A stretch of DNA of 64,000 nt, taken from assembly GCA_963830165.1 (NCBI GenBank), contig CAWHKZ010000008.1, positions 434,001 to 498,000 on the forward strand, in the 5' to 3' direction. This DNA comes from Bog-756 sp963830165. Lineage in GTDB: Bacteria > Actinomycetota > Acidimicrobiia > Acidimicrobiales > RAAP-2. Positions 1 through 8,607 of the stretch are shown in pieces. How positions within the stretch are numbered: the stretch's first letter is position 1; the number at the start of each line of letters is the position of its first letter. The notes under the pieces are model-generated. The model did not search any database. It was not told the origin of the DNA and saw nothing but the letters and a program-made list of their open reading frames with translations. Made by a program: the position numbers and the translations under genes.

Positions 1-1173
1 GCCCACCGTGGTGCGCCGGAGCACCGCACCGAGGAGCGGGGCCGCCGCCGCGGTGCGCAGCGGGGCCGGCAGGCCCTCGACGATCGCCGGATTGTGCGGG
101 TAGAAGTGGATCTGGGCGACGTCGAGCCACTCCTCGTCGGTGGCCACCGCCATGTTGAACTGGTTCAGCGTGAACTCGGTCCGCCGCCTCGGGTCCGGTG
201 TCGGCCCGGCCGACACCATCGGGAGCACGAACTGGGCGGACTCCCCCAGCTCCACGTCCTGTCCGAAGAGCCGGAGCGAGCCGAGCACGAGTCGGGTGGT
301 GCCCATCGCTCCGCAGGCCACGAAGACCCGGTCGGCCTCGAAACGGTGGACGGAGTTCGTCCCGAGTTCCCGGGCGAGCACGTGGGGACGCTCGCCCTCC
401 TGGTCGACGTGGAGGGAGAGGAGGCCGCCGCGGTACTCGATCCGCCCCGACCCGCGCAGCCGGTCGAAGGTCTGGGACGACGAGTAGATGAGCCCGTAGG
501 GGCATCCCGTCATGCACAGGCCGCAGCGCACGCAGGCCGACGAGTCGAAGGCCAGTCGGGCCCTCCCGACGAGTACACCCATCCGCTCCAGCGCCGCATC
601 GTGCCGTGCCGCGGCGTCGACGACGCGTTGGGCCCGGGGCGCGAGGGTGGGCAGCGGTGCCGCGTCGCCGTCGAGCGGGAACCGCCGGGCGAGGGCGTCC
701 TCCTCCCCGGCGAAGGGGATCTCCTCGAGGATCCTCCGGTAATGGGTCCGCATGGCGTCGGCGTCGACCGGCCACCGGGCGAACGTGGCCGGGGTGAACG
801 GCATCACCTGTGACCCCCAGACGTTGCTGAGCCCTCCGTACGCGGCGGAGATCACGGCATCGTTGACCTCGCCGACGGCACGGACCCCATCGAGCTGGCC
901 CACGTTGCGGAACGGGAAGTCCGATCCGTAGGCGCGCTTCTCGGGAAGTCCCCTCACCTTCGCGCCCGTCGGCTGGGTGCGCACGAGATCGACGTCGGCG
1001 TCGTCCCAGTCCACCATCTCCCGGGCGCCCAGGCGCTGGACGGCACCTTCGAGCACCGGCTCCAGGCGGTGCCCGACGTCGATGACGGTGATCTGCTGCG
1101 ACGGGTCCCCGGCCAGGGCCAGCGCGACCCCGGCGGCCGCCGGTCCCGAACCGACGATCAGATTGCTGGTCAT
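1..1173 (-). CDS. GMC-like FAD oxidoreductase with 4Fe-4S motif, 3' end cut by window
   Basis: Minus-strand reading frame, open for 391 codons, that runs off the left edge, so the C-terminus is missing. It starts at ATG 1173 (MTSNLIVGSGPAAAGVALAL). The N-terminus is a dinucleotide-binding fold with a GSGPAAAG glycine motif. GGLSNVWG near residue 115 is typical of GMC-family flavoproteins that oxidise alcohols or sugars. Near residue 215 it has CVRCGLCMTGCPYGLIY, a CxxCxxC plus CP ferredoxin-like cluster motif, so electrons may leave through an iron-sulfur centre rather than oxygen. A later VFVACGAMGTTRLVL segment fits the FAD domain. It diverges from a glycosyltransferase gene and borders the glycan cluster, so a sugar-modifying role is plausible but inferred. 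The substrate is unknown. Confidence 0.85.
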   Translation of the reverse strand, partial: MTSNLIVGSGPAAAGVALALAGDPSQQITVIDVGHRLEPVLEGAVQRLGAREMVDWDDADVDLVRTQPTGAKVRGLPEKRAYGSDFPFRNVGQLDGVRAVGEVNDAVISAAYGGLSNVWGSQVMPFTPATFARWPVDADAMRTHYRRILEEIPFAGEEDALARRFPLDGDAAPLPTLAPRAQRVVDAAARHDAALERMGVLVGRARLAFDSSACVRCGLCMTGCPYGLIYSSSQTFDRLRGSGRIEYRGGLLSLHVDQEGERPHVLARELGTNSVHRFEADRVFVACGAMGTTRLVLGSLRLFGQDVELGESAQFVLPMVSAGPTPDPRRRTEFTLNQFNMAVATDEEWLDVAQIHFYPHNPAIVEGLPAPLRTAAAAPLLGAVLRRTTVG

Positions 1174-1486
1174 GCCGTCACGCCGGCACCGGCGGCAGGA
1201 GTCCGTCGGATGCACACCGTGGCCCCGCCGGTGGAACGGCCGTCGCCGGTCCGGTCGACCACCCGTCGGTCCGTTGCCATGCGTCGATCTCCTGACCAGG
1301 TCGAGTTGCGCGAACCGCCAATGGTAGGGGGGCCGGCTCGCCACGGACCACTCCGACCGGTCGATCGTCGCACCCGGTCGGACGGCGCCGGGGCAGACGA
1401 CCGGCGCCTCCGGTCCACGGGGGATCCCGGAGCCCCGTGGTATCGTCGGCGCCCGGCACGTGACACGGCGCAGCACCAGACTGGAC
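1174..1486. other. Divergent intergenic region
   Basis: About 313 bases between the oppositely oriented oxidoreductase and glycosyltransferase genes. It should hold both promoters, but I see no convincing -35/-10 pair, repeat or RNA gene. Confidence 0.4.
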
Positions 1487-2578
1487 ATGGTCGACCCCGA
1501 GAACCTCACTGACGACGACCGTGCCGCCGATGCACCCCCGGGCGATCACGTCCGTGGGGCACCGGATCCGCCTCCGCCCCGGCCCGGGCCCTCCCGCCCG
1601 AGTGCCACGGTGGTCGTCGCGGCCTACACGCTCGACCGCTGGGACCTCCTCGTCCGGGCCGTCGAGTCCGTCTGCCGCCAGTCCGTCCGGCCCGACCAGG
1701 TCATCGTCTGCATCGACAACAACGACGAGCTGCTCGCCCGCTGCCGGGACACGTGGCCCGCCCCGGTGCCACCCTGGGGCGTCGCCGTCGAGGTCATCGC
1801 CGACGAGCGGTCCGACCACCTGGCCGGGCGGGTCCACCACCAACGCGTCCACGGCACCTCGCGGCGGTTCGGCGCCGGATCCGTCCGTTCGACGGCGGTC
1901 CGCCACGCCACGGGTGACGTCGTCGCCTTTCTCGACGACGACGCCGAGGCCACGGAGGACTGGCTGGCGCAGCTCCTCGCTCCCTACGACCGGGACGATG
2001 CCGTTGCCGTCGGAGGCACACCGCTGCCGCGGTTCGAGACGGCACGGCCACGGTGGTTCCCACGCGAGTTCGACTGGGTGTTCGGCTGTGCCTACGCAGG
2101 CATGCCCGAGACGGTCGCCCCGATCCGGCACCTCATCGGCGCCAACATGTCGGCCCGCCGCCAGGCCCTCCTCGACATCGGCGGCTTCCACTCGGTCGAC
2201 TTCGACGACATGGACATGTGCCACCGGCTGGCCGCCGCCTTCCCCTCGTGCGAGCTGCTGTTCAACCCCGACGCCGTCGTCTTCCACTACGTCAGCGAGC
2301 AACGGGTGTCGTGGCGGTACTTCTGGCGGCGCTGCTTCCACGTCAACAAGCAGAAGGTGGTCGCCTTCGCCGAGATGGGCGAGGCCGCGAACCTCCGTTC
2401 CGAGCGCGACTTCGTCGTCCGCATCCTCCGGCGGCAGATCGCCGGTCACTTCCGCGAACTGTTCGGGAGCGACCCGTACGCCGCCGTCCGGCTCGGCGTG
2501 TCCCTCACCGGCGTCGGCCTCGCCGGGCTCGGCAATCTGGCCGGCCGGATCGAGGTCAGGCGGCACCCCGTCGGCTGA
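1487..2578 (+). CDS. Glycosyltransferase family 2
   Basis: GT-A fold glycosyltransferase of about 363 residues. After a Pro-rich leader, the nucleotide-sugar domain begins near residue 40 (ATVVVAAYTLDRWDLLVRAV). Near residue 149 is FLDDDAEAT, the acidic DXD-type motif that binds the metal and sugar nucleotide. GANMSARRQALLDIGGF and a DMDMCHRL segment follow, as in the family's acceptor half. There is no signal peptide or clear membrane segment. Start choice: ATG 1487; an in-frame GTG at 1460 would add nine residues, and neither has a strong ribosome site. It is the first plus-strand gene of the glycan region and ends 28 bases before the convergent GH5 gene. Donor and acceptor sugars cannot be read from the sequence. 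Confidence 0.85.
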   Translation: MVDPENLTDDDRAADAPPGDHVRGAPDPPPPRPGPSRPSATVVVAAYTLDRWDLLVRAVESVCRQSVRPDQVIVCIDNNDELLARCRDTWPAPVPPWGVAVEVIADERSDHLAGRVHHQRVHGTSRRFGAGSVRSTAVRHATGDVVAFLDDDAEATEDWLAQLLAPYDRDDAVAVGGTPLPRFETARPRWFPREFDWVFGCAYAGMPETVAPIRHLIGANMSARRQALLDIGGFHSVDFDDMDMCHRLAAAFPSCELLFNPDAVVFHYVSEQRVSWRYFWRRCFHVNKQKVVAFAEMGEAANLRSERDFVVRILRRQIAGHFRELFGSDPYAAVRLGVSLTGVGLAGLGNLAGRIEVRRHPVG

Positions 2579-2605
2579 GCGGGTTCCGGCGGCCCGGGAA
2601 CGGGA

Positions 2606-4519
2606 TCACTCGTGGGAGAGGTGGTACTTCACCGCGGGCCCCGAGGCGTCGGTCGTGCTGGGCGTCCCGTTCCAGTTCGAGAGGAGCTGCAGGTTCGTGC
2701 CCGCGCAGGTGGTGTTGCCAGGGCTGGGGATCTCCCAGGACCAGGCGAGGTAGGACACGTCGTGCTGGTCGGCCCAGTCCATGTACTGGTCGATGTAGCT
2801 CGCCGAGCAGTCGTCCTCGCCGAGCTCACCGGTGACGACCGGCACGGTCGCTGCCACCGGGAGCACGCTCGTGTCCCAACACGTGACCGTCGTGCAGGCA
2901 GTCCAGTTGTAGGTGTGGAAGTCGACCAGCTCCTGATGCAGGGGGTCCACGGGCAGGTAGCCGAGCTCCGCGCAGGAGCCCCCGTTCCCCCCGAGGTCGA
3001 CGGTGCCGCAGGGATCGCCGGACCAGTTGAGGCCTCCGAGCATGACGGGCTGGGTGGCTCCCGCGACGCGCACGGCATCGACCAGCTGCTGCATGCCCGC
3101 CGTCTGGTAGCTGACCGGGCCGGTGCACGTCGAGCACGTGAAGGTGGTCGTGCATCCGTCGAGCCAGCACGTCCAGTCCGCCGCCGTCGGGTGGTACCCG
3201 CCCACGAACGGTTCGTTGAAGAGGTCGAAGATCACCGACGGCGTCGACGCGAAGGCCGCCGCCACCTGGCTCCAGAACGTGATCGAGTGGTCGGCGTCCG
3301 CCATGGGCCACTGCTGATCGGCCTCGTAGGTGCCCGGCGCGGCCAGGTGCAGGTCGAGGATGGCCACGAGGCCGGCTGCGTTGATGTCCGCCACCCAGGA
3401 CTCGATGGCCGATTGGTACGCGGCTCCCGAGAACCGTGCGGGTGCGCCGTTGATGCCGAGCCAGCAGTCCTCGTTCAGTGGGACGCGGACGACCGTCGCG
3501 TGCCACGAGGCGATCGCCTTGGCTTCGGCGACGGTCCTCGGTCCCCACGAGAACCCGTCGTCCTCGATGCAGGCGTCCTCGGTCCCGGACACGTCGACCC
3601 CGAGCAGGCGGAGCGGCTTGCCCGTACTGCCCACGATCTCGTTGCCACTGACCCGGGGGACGGGGGCCCCGGCCTTCGGTTGGGCGTCGACCGTCTGGCT
3701 GGGCCCAGACGGGTCCGACGAGGCGCCGGGCACGAACGACGTCCAGGTGCCCCTGGTGGACACGATCCAGTATCCGGTCCCGTCCGGAGCGATGGCGGCG
3801 GCCGCGAACCCGGCCACCCCGCCTTCCGAACCGAGGAACGCGGCGTCACCGAAGGCGAAGATGCCGCCGTCGGCGGCCACGAGCCAGTAGCCCTGGCCGT
3901 CCGGAGTGGGAGTCAGCCCCACGATCGGTCGGTTCAGGCGCAGGGAGCCGGTGGAGCCGTAGAAGGCGGCGTCACCGAAGGCGAAGATGCCGCCGTCGGC
4001 GGCGACCAGCCAGTAGCCACCGCCACCCGCCGGTGCCATGCCGACGATGGGCTGGTTCAGGTGCAGGGAGCCGGTCGAGCCGTAGAAGGCGGCGTCACCG
4101 AAGGCGAAGATGCCGCCGTCGGCGGCGACCAGCCAGTACCCGCCCCCGTCCGGAGTCGGGCTCATGCCGACGATCGGCTGGTTGAGCCGGAGGGAACCGG
4201 TGGAGCCGTAGAAGGCGGCGTCACCGAAGGCGAAGATGCCGCCGTCGGCGGCGACCAGCCAGTACCCGCCACCGTCCGGGGTGGCGGCGATGCCGACGAT
4301 CGGCTGGTTGAGCACCTGTCCCGCCATGGATCCGTAGTCGGGGGCGCCACCGTAGGCCACGACATCGCCCGCCGTGTCGGTGGTCCACCCCCCGCCACCC
4401 GGCCGGGCCGCGGCGGCGTCGATGGTCACGGACGATGCGGCGGCGGACCCCGGTGCATGCCAGAGCGTGAGGTCCGGCACGACCGCCAGCGCCAGCAGGA
4501 CGACGACCAGACCGGGCAC
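2606..4519 (-). CDS. Secreted GH5-type glycoside hydrolase with N-terminal GYWLVAADGG repeats
   Basis: 637 residues from GTG 4519, the first ordinary start after the upstream stop. The hydrophobic N-terminus (VPGLVVVLLALAVVPDL) looks like a signal peptide or anchor. Residues about 45-255 are tandem units of about 42 residues with the core GYWLVAADGGIFAFGDA, a repeat common in exported actinobacterial proteins and probably a beta-propeller-like binding module. Residues about 285-637 are a clan-A (GH5 cellulase-like) catalytic domain: LLGVDVSG, VRVPLNEDCW, the acid/base Glu in FDLFNEPF near residue 432, HTYNW, and the nucleophile Glu in VTGELGEDD near residue 565. It probably cleaves beta-linked polysaccharide outside the cell. 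Given the neighbours, it may remodel the cell's own glycan; that is inference. Confidence 0.85.
   Translation of the reverse strand: MPGLVVVLLALAVVPDLTLWHAPGSAAASSVTIDAAAARPGGGGWTTDTAGDVVAYGGAPDYGSMAGQVLNQPIVGIAATPDGGGYWLVAADGGIFAFGDAAFYGSTGSLRLNQPIVGMSPTPDGGGYWLVAADGGIFAFGDAAFYGSTGSLHLNQPIVGMAPAGGGGYWLVAADGGIFAFGDAAFYGSTGSLRLNRPIVGLTPTPDGQGYWLVAADGGIFAFGDAAFLGSEGGVAGFAAAAIAPDGTGYWIVSTRGTWTSFVPGASSDPSGPSQTVDAQPKAGAPVPRVSGNEIVGSTGKPLRLLGVDVSGTEDACIEDDGFSWGPRTVAEAKAIASWHATVVRVPLNEDCWLGINGAPARFSGAAYQSAIESWVADINAAGLVAILDLHLAAPGTYEADQQWPMADADHSITFWSQVAAAFASTPSVIFDLFNEPFVGGYHPTAADWTCWLDGCTTTFTCSTCTGPVSYQTAGMQQLVDAVRVAGATQPVMLGGLNWSGDPCGTVDLGGNGGSCAELGYLPVDPLHQELVDFHTYNWTACTTVTCWDTSVLPVAATVPVVTGELGEDDCSASYIDQYMDWADQHDVSYLAWSWEIPSPGNTTCAGTNLQLLSNWNGTPSTTDASGPAVKYHLSHE
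3836..4330 (-). repeat. Tandem 126-bp coding repeats
   Basis: Four near-identical units, three 126 bp and one 123 bp (one codon shorter), inside the GH5 gene. The same segment recurs at 3841, 3967, 4090 and 4216. A degenerate unit lies on each side. Each unit encodes about 42 residues ending in AFYGSTGSL and LNQPIVG. Confidence 0.85.
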
Positions 4520-4897
4520 GATGCCACCCGCGGCCCGCCATGTCGGCAGGATCCCTCGCCACGCCCCGCGACACCACGGCGCGGCACCACGCGGTGCAGC
4601 TCGAATCCCCTCGATTCGTCACTGTGTGTCCTACCCCACTCACTGTCGGCAATGGCCGACTCTGACTCATCGACGCATCCGGACCGGAACTGAAGATCCG
4701 ATCCACGCCCTACCCCCGACGCGCTGTCGGGTGGTGTCCTCATCCAGTCCGGATGACGGCCGGCACTAACCTGGTGGACCGGTCGCCCGTGCAGGTGGGA
4801 ACCGGTACGGCGACCCTCGCACGGTCACGACTCTGATCTCTCGGCACCGGGTGAGGACGCACGGGCGCCCGCGGCCCTCAGGAGCATCAGATCCCGT
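4520..4897. other. Divergent intergenic region
   Basis: 378 bases between the GH5 gene and the flippase gene, presumably holding both promoters. I see no clear promoter pair, repeat or RNA gene. An AGGAG lies about 14 bases before the flippase ATG. Confidence 0.4.
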
Positions 4898-6580
4898 ATG
4901 CCCCAGCCCAGATCCCTCGACGTGGAGCCAGCCGACAGATTGACGACGCCAACCGACGACTCCTCGCACCGCCACCATTCGTCGGCCGCGATCAGCGACA
5001 TGTTCGGTCGCGGGCTGGTCTACGCCGCGGTGTTCGCCCTCCAGTCGGCGGTGATGATCTTCATCACACCGCTCACCGTCCGCTCCCTCAGCAAGAACCA
5101 GTTCGGTCGCCTGGTCACGGGACTGACCATCGTCCAACTCCTCATCGTCATCCTAGGGTTCGGGATGGGCACGGCGATCCAGCGGTTCCGCGCCGAGGAC
5201 GACGAGTCCTTCCACAAGACCCGGGCCCTGCTCGGCACCAGCATCGTCCTGGCCGTCGTGGCCACCGCACTCGTCGCCGCCACCGGGCCGTGGTGGGCGG
5301 TCGCGCTGCACGTCGGCCCGTACGGGGCCGCGCTGGCGTTCGCCGTGGCCGCGGCGGGTCTGACGGCCATCGGCATGCTCATCGCCCAGCTCTTCCGGGC
5401 CGAGGACCGGTTCGGCGCGTTCTGCGGCGTCATGATGCCGCTCGCCATCGGCAGCCAGGTCATCGGTCTGGCCTTCGTGCTGCTCGCCCACCGCACGGCC
5501 GCCGCCTATCTGGCCGGGATGTGCGTCGGCACGGCCGTGGGAGTGGCGTTCGGGATCGTGTCGTCCCGGCCGCTCGTCCTGCGGCCACACGATCGCAGGA
5601 TCCTCGTCGCCTCGCTGGCGCTCGCCCTCCCGCTGGTGGCGAACGGCGTCGCCTACCAGGTGCTCAACATGGGTGACCGGATCGTCGTCCAGAGCAAGCT
5701 GGGCGAGTTCGCCGTCGGTCGGTACCAACTGGCGTACAACGCGGCGGCCCTGGTGATCCTCGCCATGGTGCTCATCAGCCAGACGTGGCTCCCCAGGCTG
5801 TTCGCCATCAAGGATCTCGCCCTCCGCAAGGTCGTCCTGGCCGAGTCGAGGGATGCACTGTACGAACTGCTCGTACCGCTGATCCTCGGCATCAGCCTGG
5901 TCGCGCCCGTCGCACTGCGGATCCTGGCTCCCCCCTCGTACCGGACGGACCAGCTCCTGCTCGTCGTGAGCCTCGTGGCCATCTCGGCCATCCCGTTCGC
6001 CGCCTACCTCGCGGACACACGTGTGCTCATCGCCTTCGGCAGGACACGGCCCCTCCTGTGGGCGACCCCCCTGGCCGCCGTGTTCAACATCGCCCTCAAC
6101 ATCGCGTTCGTGCCGATCTGGGGGATCAACGCCTCGGCCGCGGCGACAGTGGCGGCCTATGGCCTGCTCGCCGCCTGCTCGGGCTTCGCCGCCCGAAGGG
6201 TGGCACGCCTCTCCCCCAGTCCGCTCCGCGTCTGGTGGGGCCTGGGAGCCACCGTCTGCCTCTCGTTGCTGACCGTCGTCGTCCCGACCGACCCCCTGTG
6301 GATCGTGGGACGCGTCCTGGTGGCGTCCGCGTGCGGCGTCTGGGCCGTCACCATCGTGGTCCGGCTCGTCAAGGGAACCGGCACCCGCGAGCCGAGACGG
6401 CGGCCCGCCCACCGGATCACCAAGACCAAGATCGGGCGGACCAACGGTGCTCGACGAGCCTCCTCCGGACACGGTCCCACACGCGGGCCGGTCGCCGACG
6501 GGAGCGTCGAACCCGACATGTACGATCACGTCCGTGACCCCTCCGTCGCCCGGAAGCCACGAGATCACGGCAGTGTCTGA
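4898..6580 (+). CDS. Polysaccharide flippase (MOP/Wzx-like membrane protein)
   Basis: 560 residues with a hydrophilic N-terminus of about 35 residues, then about a dozen hydrophobic helices from AAISDMFGRGLVYAAVFAL to VLVASACGVWAVTIVV, and a basic C-terminal tail of about 70 residues. TPLTVRSLSKNQFGRLVT after the first helix matches polysaccharide-biosynthesis/O-antigen flippases of the MOP superfamily, which move lipid-linked oligosaccharides across the cytoplasmic membrane. The downstream glycosyltransferase begins inside the last codons (GTG 6573, 8-base overlap), so the two are translationally coupled and probably work on the same glycan. The start is ATG 4898. Confidence 0.85.
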   Translation: MPQPRSLDVEPADRLTTPTDDSSHRHHSSAAISDMFGRGLVYAAVFALQSAVMIFITPLTVRSLSKNQFGRLVTGLTIVQLLIVILGFGMGTAIQRFRAEDDESFHKTRALLGTSIVLAVVATALVAATGPWWAVALHVGPYGAALAFAVAAAGLTAIGMLIAQLFRAEDRFGAFCGVMMPLAIGSQVIGLAFVLLAHRTAAAYLAGMCVGTAVGVAFGIVSSRPLVLRPHDRRILVASLALALPLVANGVAYQVLNMGDRIVVQSKLGEFAVGRYQLAYNAAALVILAMVLISQTWLPRLFAIKDLALRKVVLAESRDALYELLVPLILGISLVAPVALRILAPPSYRTDQLLLVVSLVAISAIPFAAYLADTRVLIAFGRTRPLLWATPLAAVFNIALNIAFVPIWGINASAAATVAAYGLLAACSGFAARRVARLSPSPLRVWWGLGATVCLSLLTVVVPTDPLWIVGRVLVASACGVWAVTIVVRLVKGTGTREPRRRPAHRITKTKIGRTNGARRASSGHGPTRGPVADGSVEPDMYDHVRDPSVARKPRDHGSV

Positions 6581-7561
6581 CGGGCGACCGGTCACCCCTC
6601 CGGAGCCCGAGGCCGTGACCGTCGTGGTCCCGACCGCGATCGATCGTGGACCTTGCGCCAGACCCTGCGGTCCATCCTCGCCCAGGAGGACGTGCACCTC
6701 TCGGTCGTGGTGGTCGACGACGCGTCGACGGACGACACCGCCGAGGTGGTCGGATCGATGCCGGGGGTGCAGCTCATCCGCCACGACCGCCCCATGGAAC
6801 AACGCGTCGCCCGCAACCACGGGGCACGCGTCGCCACCACGCCGTGGGTGGCCTTCTGCGACGACGACGATCTCTGGGCCCCGCAGAAGCTCCGGCGCCA
6901 GTTCGATGCCCTGGCCGACGCGGGGGCCGACTGGTGCACGGCCAGCGCCCTGCACGTCGACGAGCACCTGCGCCCCATCGGAGGCCAACGACTCGGCGAC
7001 CCGGGCCAGATCGCCAGGCAGATCCGCCGGAGGAACCTGGTACCCGGGGGCGGCTCGGGGGTGCTCGTCCGCAGGGAGCTCTTCGAGCACGTCGGGGGAT
7101 TCGACGAGTCCGCCAGGTTCGTCGAGGACTGGGAGCTCTGGATCCGGCTGTCGCGCCAGGGGGCCGTGGCGTGCGTGGACGAGCTCCTCGTGGCCTACCG
7201 GCAGTGGGCCCGTTCGTTCAGCCACGACGGGTTCGACGCGCAACACGCCGCCTTCGAGGCCCTGACCGAACGGGCCGGCGGGAGCGACGGAACCCGTGGG
7301 CGAGCCCGTCGCGCGTCCGCGTTCGAGGTACGCCAGCGGCTGCTCACCGAACGGCGCGCCGTCGTCGCGCGGGACCTCCCCCGGCTGGTCCGGAAGCATC
7401 CTGCGGACACCGTCCCGATGCTCCTCATGCTCGGCCTGCCGACCCCGGTGCTGACCGAGCTGCGGCTGCGACGCCTGGGGCGACAGGCCGTCACCGGGGC
7501 CGAACGGTGGTTGGCCCCGTATCGGCGTACCGAGGTCGAGCGCCAGGCGCAGGTGCCATGA
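6573..7561 (+). CDS. Glycosyltransferase family 2, frameshifted near its N-terminus
   Basis: The protein is split by one missing base. GTG 6573 overlaps the flippase stop and reads VSDGRPVTPPEPEAVTVVVPT, the expected first strand of a GT2. The frame then changes at about 6633-6636, where an extra C in the short C run would restore RDRSWTLRQTLRSILAQED. The rest is a normal GT2: VVVDDASTDDTAEVV, the DXD motif in AFCDDDDLWAPQKL, GGGSGVLVRREL and FVEDWELWIRLS. An isolated start at TTG 6653 would lose the essential first strand, so I reject it as the true start. The stop overlaps the next gene's ATG (ATGA at 7558). It most likely adds a sugar to the glycan moved by the upstream flippase. Either the assembly lacks one base or the gene is freshly inactivated. 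Confidence 0.75.
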
Positions 7562-8595
7562 GTCCGCCCACGCTCTGCTACATCGGCTGGCACAACCAGG
7601 GAAACCTGGGCGACGACGCCATCCGCGAGGCGGTGCAGTCGGCACTCCACGGCGCCGAGATCGTCGACCTCGCCATGCAGCCCCGGGTCATCGCCACCTC
7701 GTTGGCCAGCGGACTGCATCGCCGGGTCCAGGACTCGACGCTCGTGCTCGGGGGCGGGACGTGCCTCGGACGGCGGAACTGGCGCCGGGTCGTCCGACTC
7801 GGGACGGCGCTGACCCGGGGACGACCCGGCTACGCCATCGGCGCCGGTGTGGAGGACCCTGCCTTCGTCGGGCTGCGGTCGTACTCCGATCGCGACGAGC
7901 TGGCGCGGTGGCCCCGCCTCCTCGGGTCCTTCCGATCGGTGTCCGTCCGGGGACCACGGAGTGCGGCGCTCCTGGCCGATGTCGGCGTCGATGCCCCTGT
8001 CGTCGGTGATCCGGCGCTCCTGCTCCCCCGGGTGGACGTGGAGGCGGTCGAAGGGCGGATCGGGGTGAACCTCGGGTTCGGCGACGACCTGTGGGGTCAC
8101 GACGGCGCAGGTGTCGCGGACGTGATGGCATCGGTCTGCGCCGAACTGGACGCCGCGGGCCACGAGCTCGTGGGCATCCCGATGAACGAGGACGACCGAA
8201 CCTGGTTGGCGACCGCGTTCCGCGACGTGACCCGGCCCGTCGAGATCGTCGAGGCGCGGACGACGCCTCAGGTCATCGCCGCTCTGGCCAGCTGCTCCGT
8301 CGCCATCGTCAGCCGACTCCACGCCGCGGTGCTGGCCGCCCTCGCCGGCACGCCCACGGTCACCCTCGAGTACCAGCCCAAGTGTCGGGACTTCGCCCTG
8401 TCCATCGGCAATGGCGACTTCCTGGTGCGGACCGACCGCGTCTCGACCGGGACACTGCTCGAGCGCACGGAGACGGCACTCGCCGAGCGGAACGCCATCT
8501 CGAACCGCACGACCGACGCCGTCGACCACCTGCGAGGGTGCCTGACGTCCGCCTACGGTGCGGCCCGCCAGGACCTCGGGCTCGGAGCCGACTGA
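7558..8595 (+). CDS. Polysaccharide pyruvyl transferase family protein
   Basis: 345 residues starting at ATG 7558, which overlaps the previous stop by four bases. The N-terminus CYIGWHNQGNLGDDAI carries the GNxGDD motif of the CsaB/WcaK family, which adds pyruvate ketals to surface sugars from phosphoenolpyruvate. LVLGGGTCLG follows at about residue 63. The C-terminal half has the family signature SRLHAAVLAALAGTPTV and YQPKCRDF. There is no signal or membrane segment, so it acts in the cytoplasm on lipid-linked or nucleotide-activated precursors. It is the last gene of the flippase-GT2 transcription unit and converges on the GT4 gene. Some relatives in this family are glycosyltransferase-like, so pyruvylation itself is inferred. 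Confidence 0.85.
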   Translation: MSPPTLCYIGWHNQGNLGDDAIREAVQSALHGAEIVDLAMQPRVIATSLASGLHRRVQDSTLVLGGGTCLGRRNWRRVVRLGTALTRGRPGYAIGAGVEDPAFVGLRSYSDRDELARWPRLLGSFRSVSVRGPRSAALLADVGVDAPVVGDPALLLPRVDVEAVEGRIGVNLGFGDDLWGHDGAGVADVMASVCAELDAAGHELVGIPMNEDDRTWLATAFRDVTRPVEIVEARTTPQVIAALASCSVAIVSRLHAAVLAALAGTPTVTLEYQPKCRDFALSIGNGDFLVRTDRVSTGTLLERTETALAERNAISNRTTDAVDHLRGCLTSAYGAARQDLGLGAD

Positions 8596-8607
8596 CCGAC
8601 CATCAGC

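Noticed and set aside
94..813. Plus-strand open frame at the left edge
   Set aside because: Antisense of the GMC oxidoreductase, whose minus-strand translation is clearly a flavoprotein.
6653..7561. GT2 starting at TTG 6653
   Set aside because: It would lack the first beta strand; the conserved VTVVVPT lies upstream in the next frame, so a frameshift explains the data better.
5153..7645. 830-codon minus-strand open frame opposite the flippase and GT2
   Set aside because: Antisense shadow: no domain, extreme Gly/Arg/Asp bias, and it crosses two real coupled genes.
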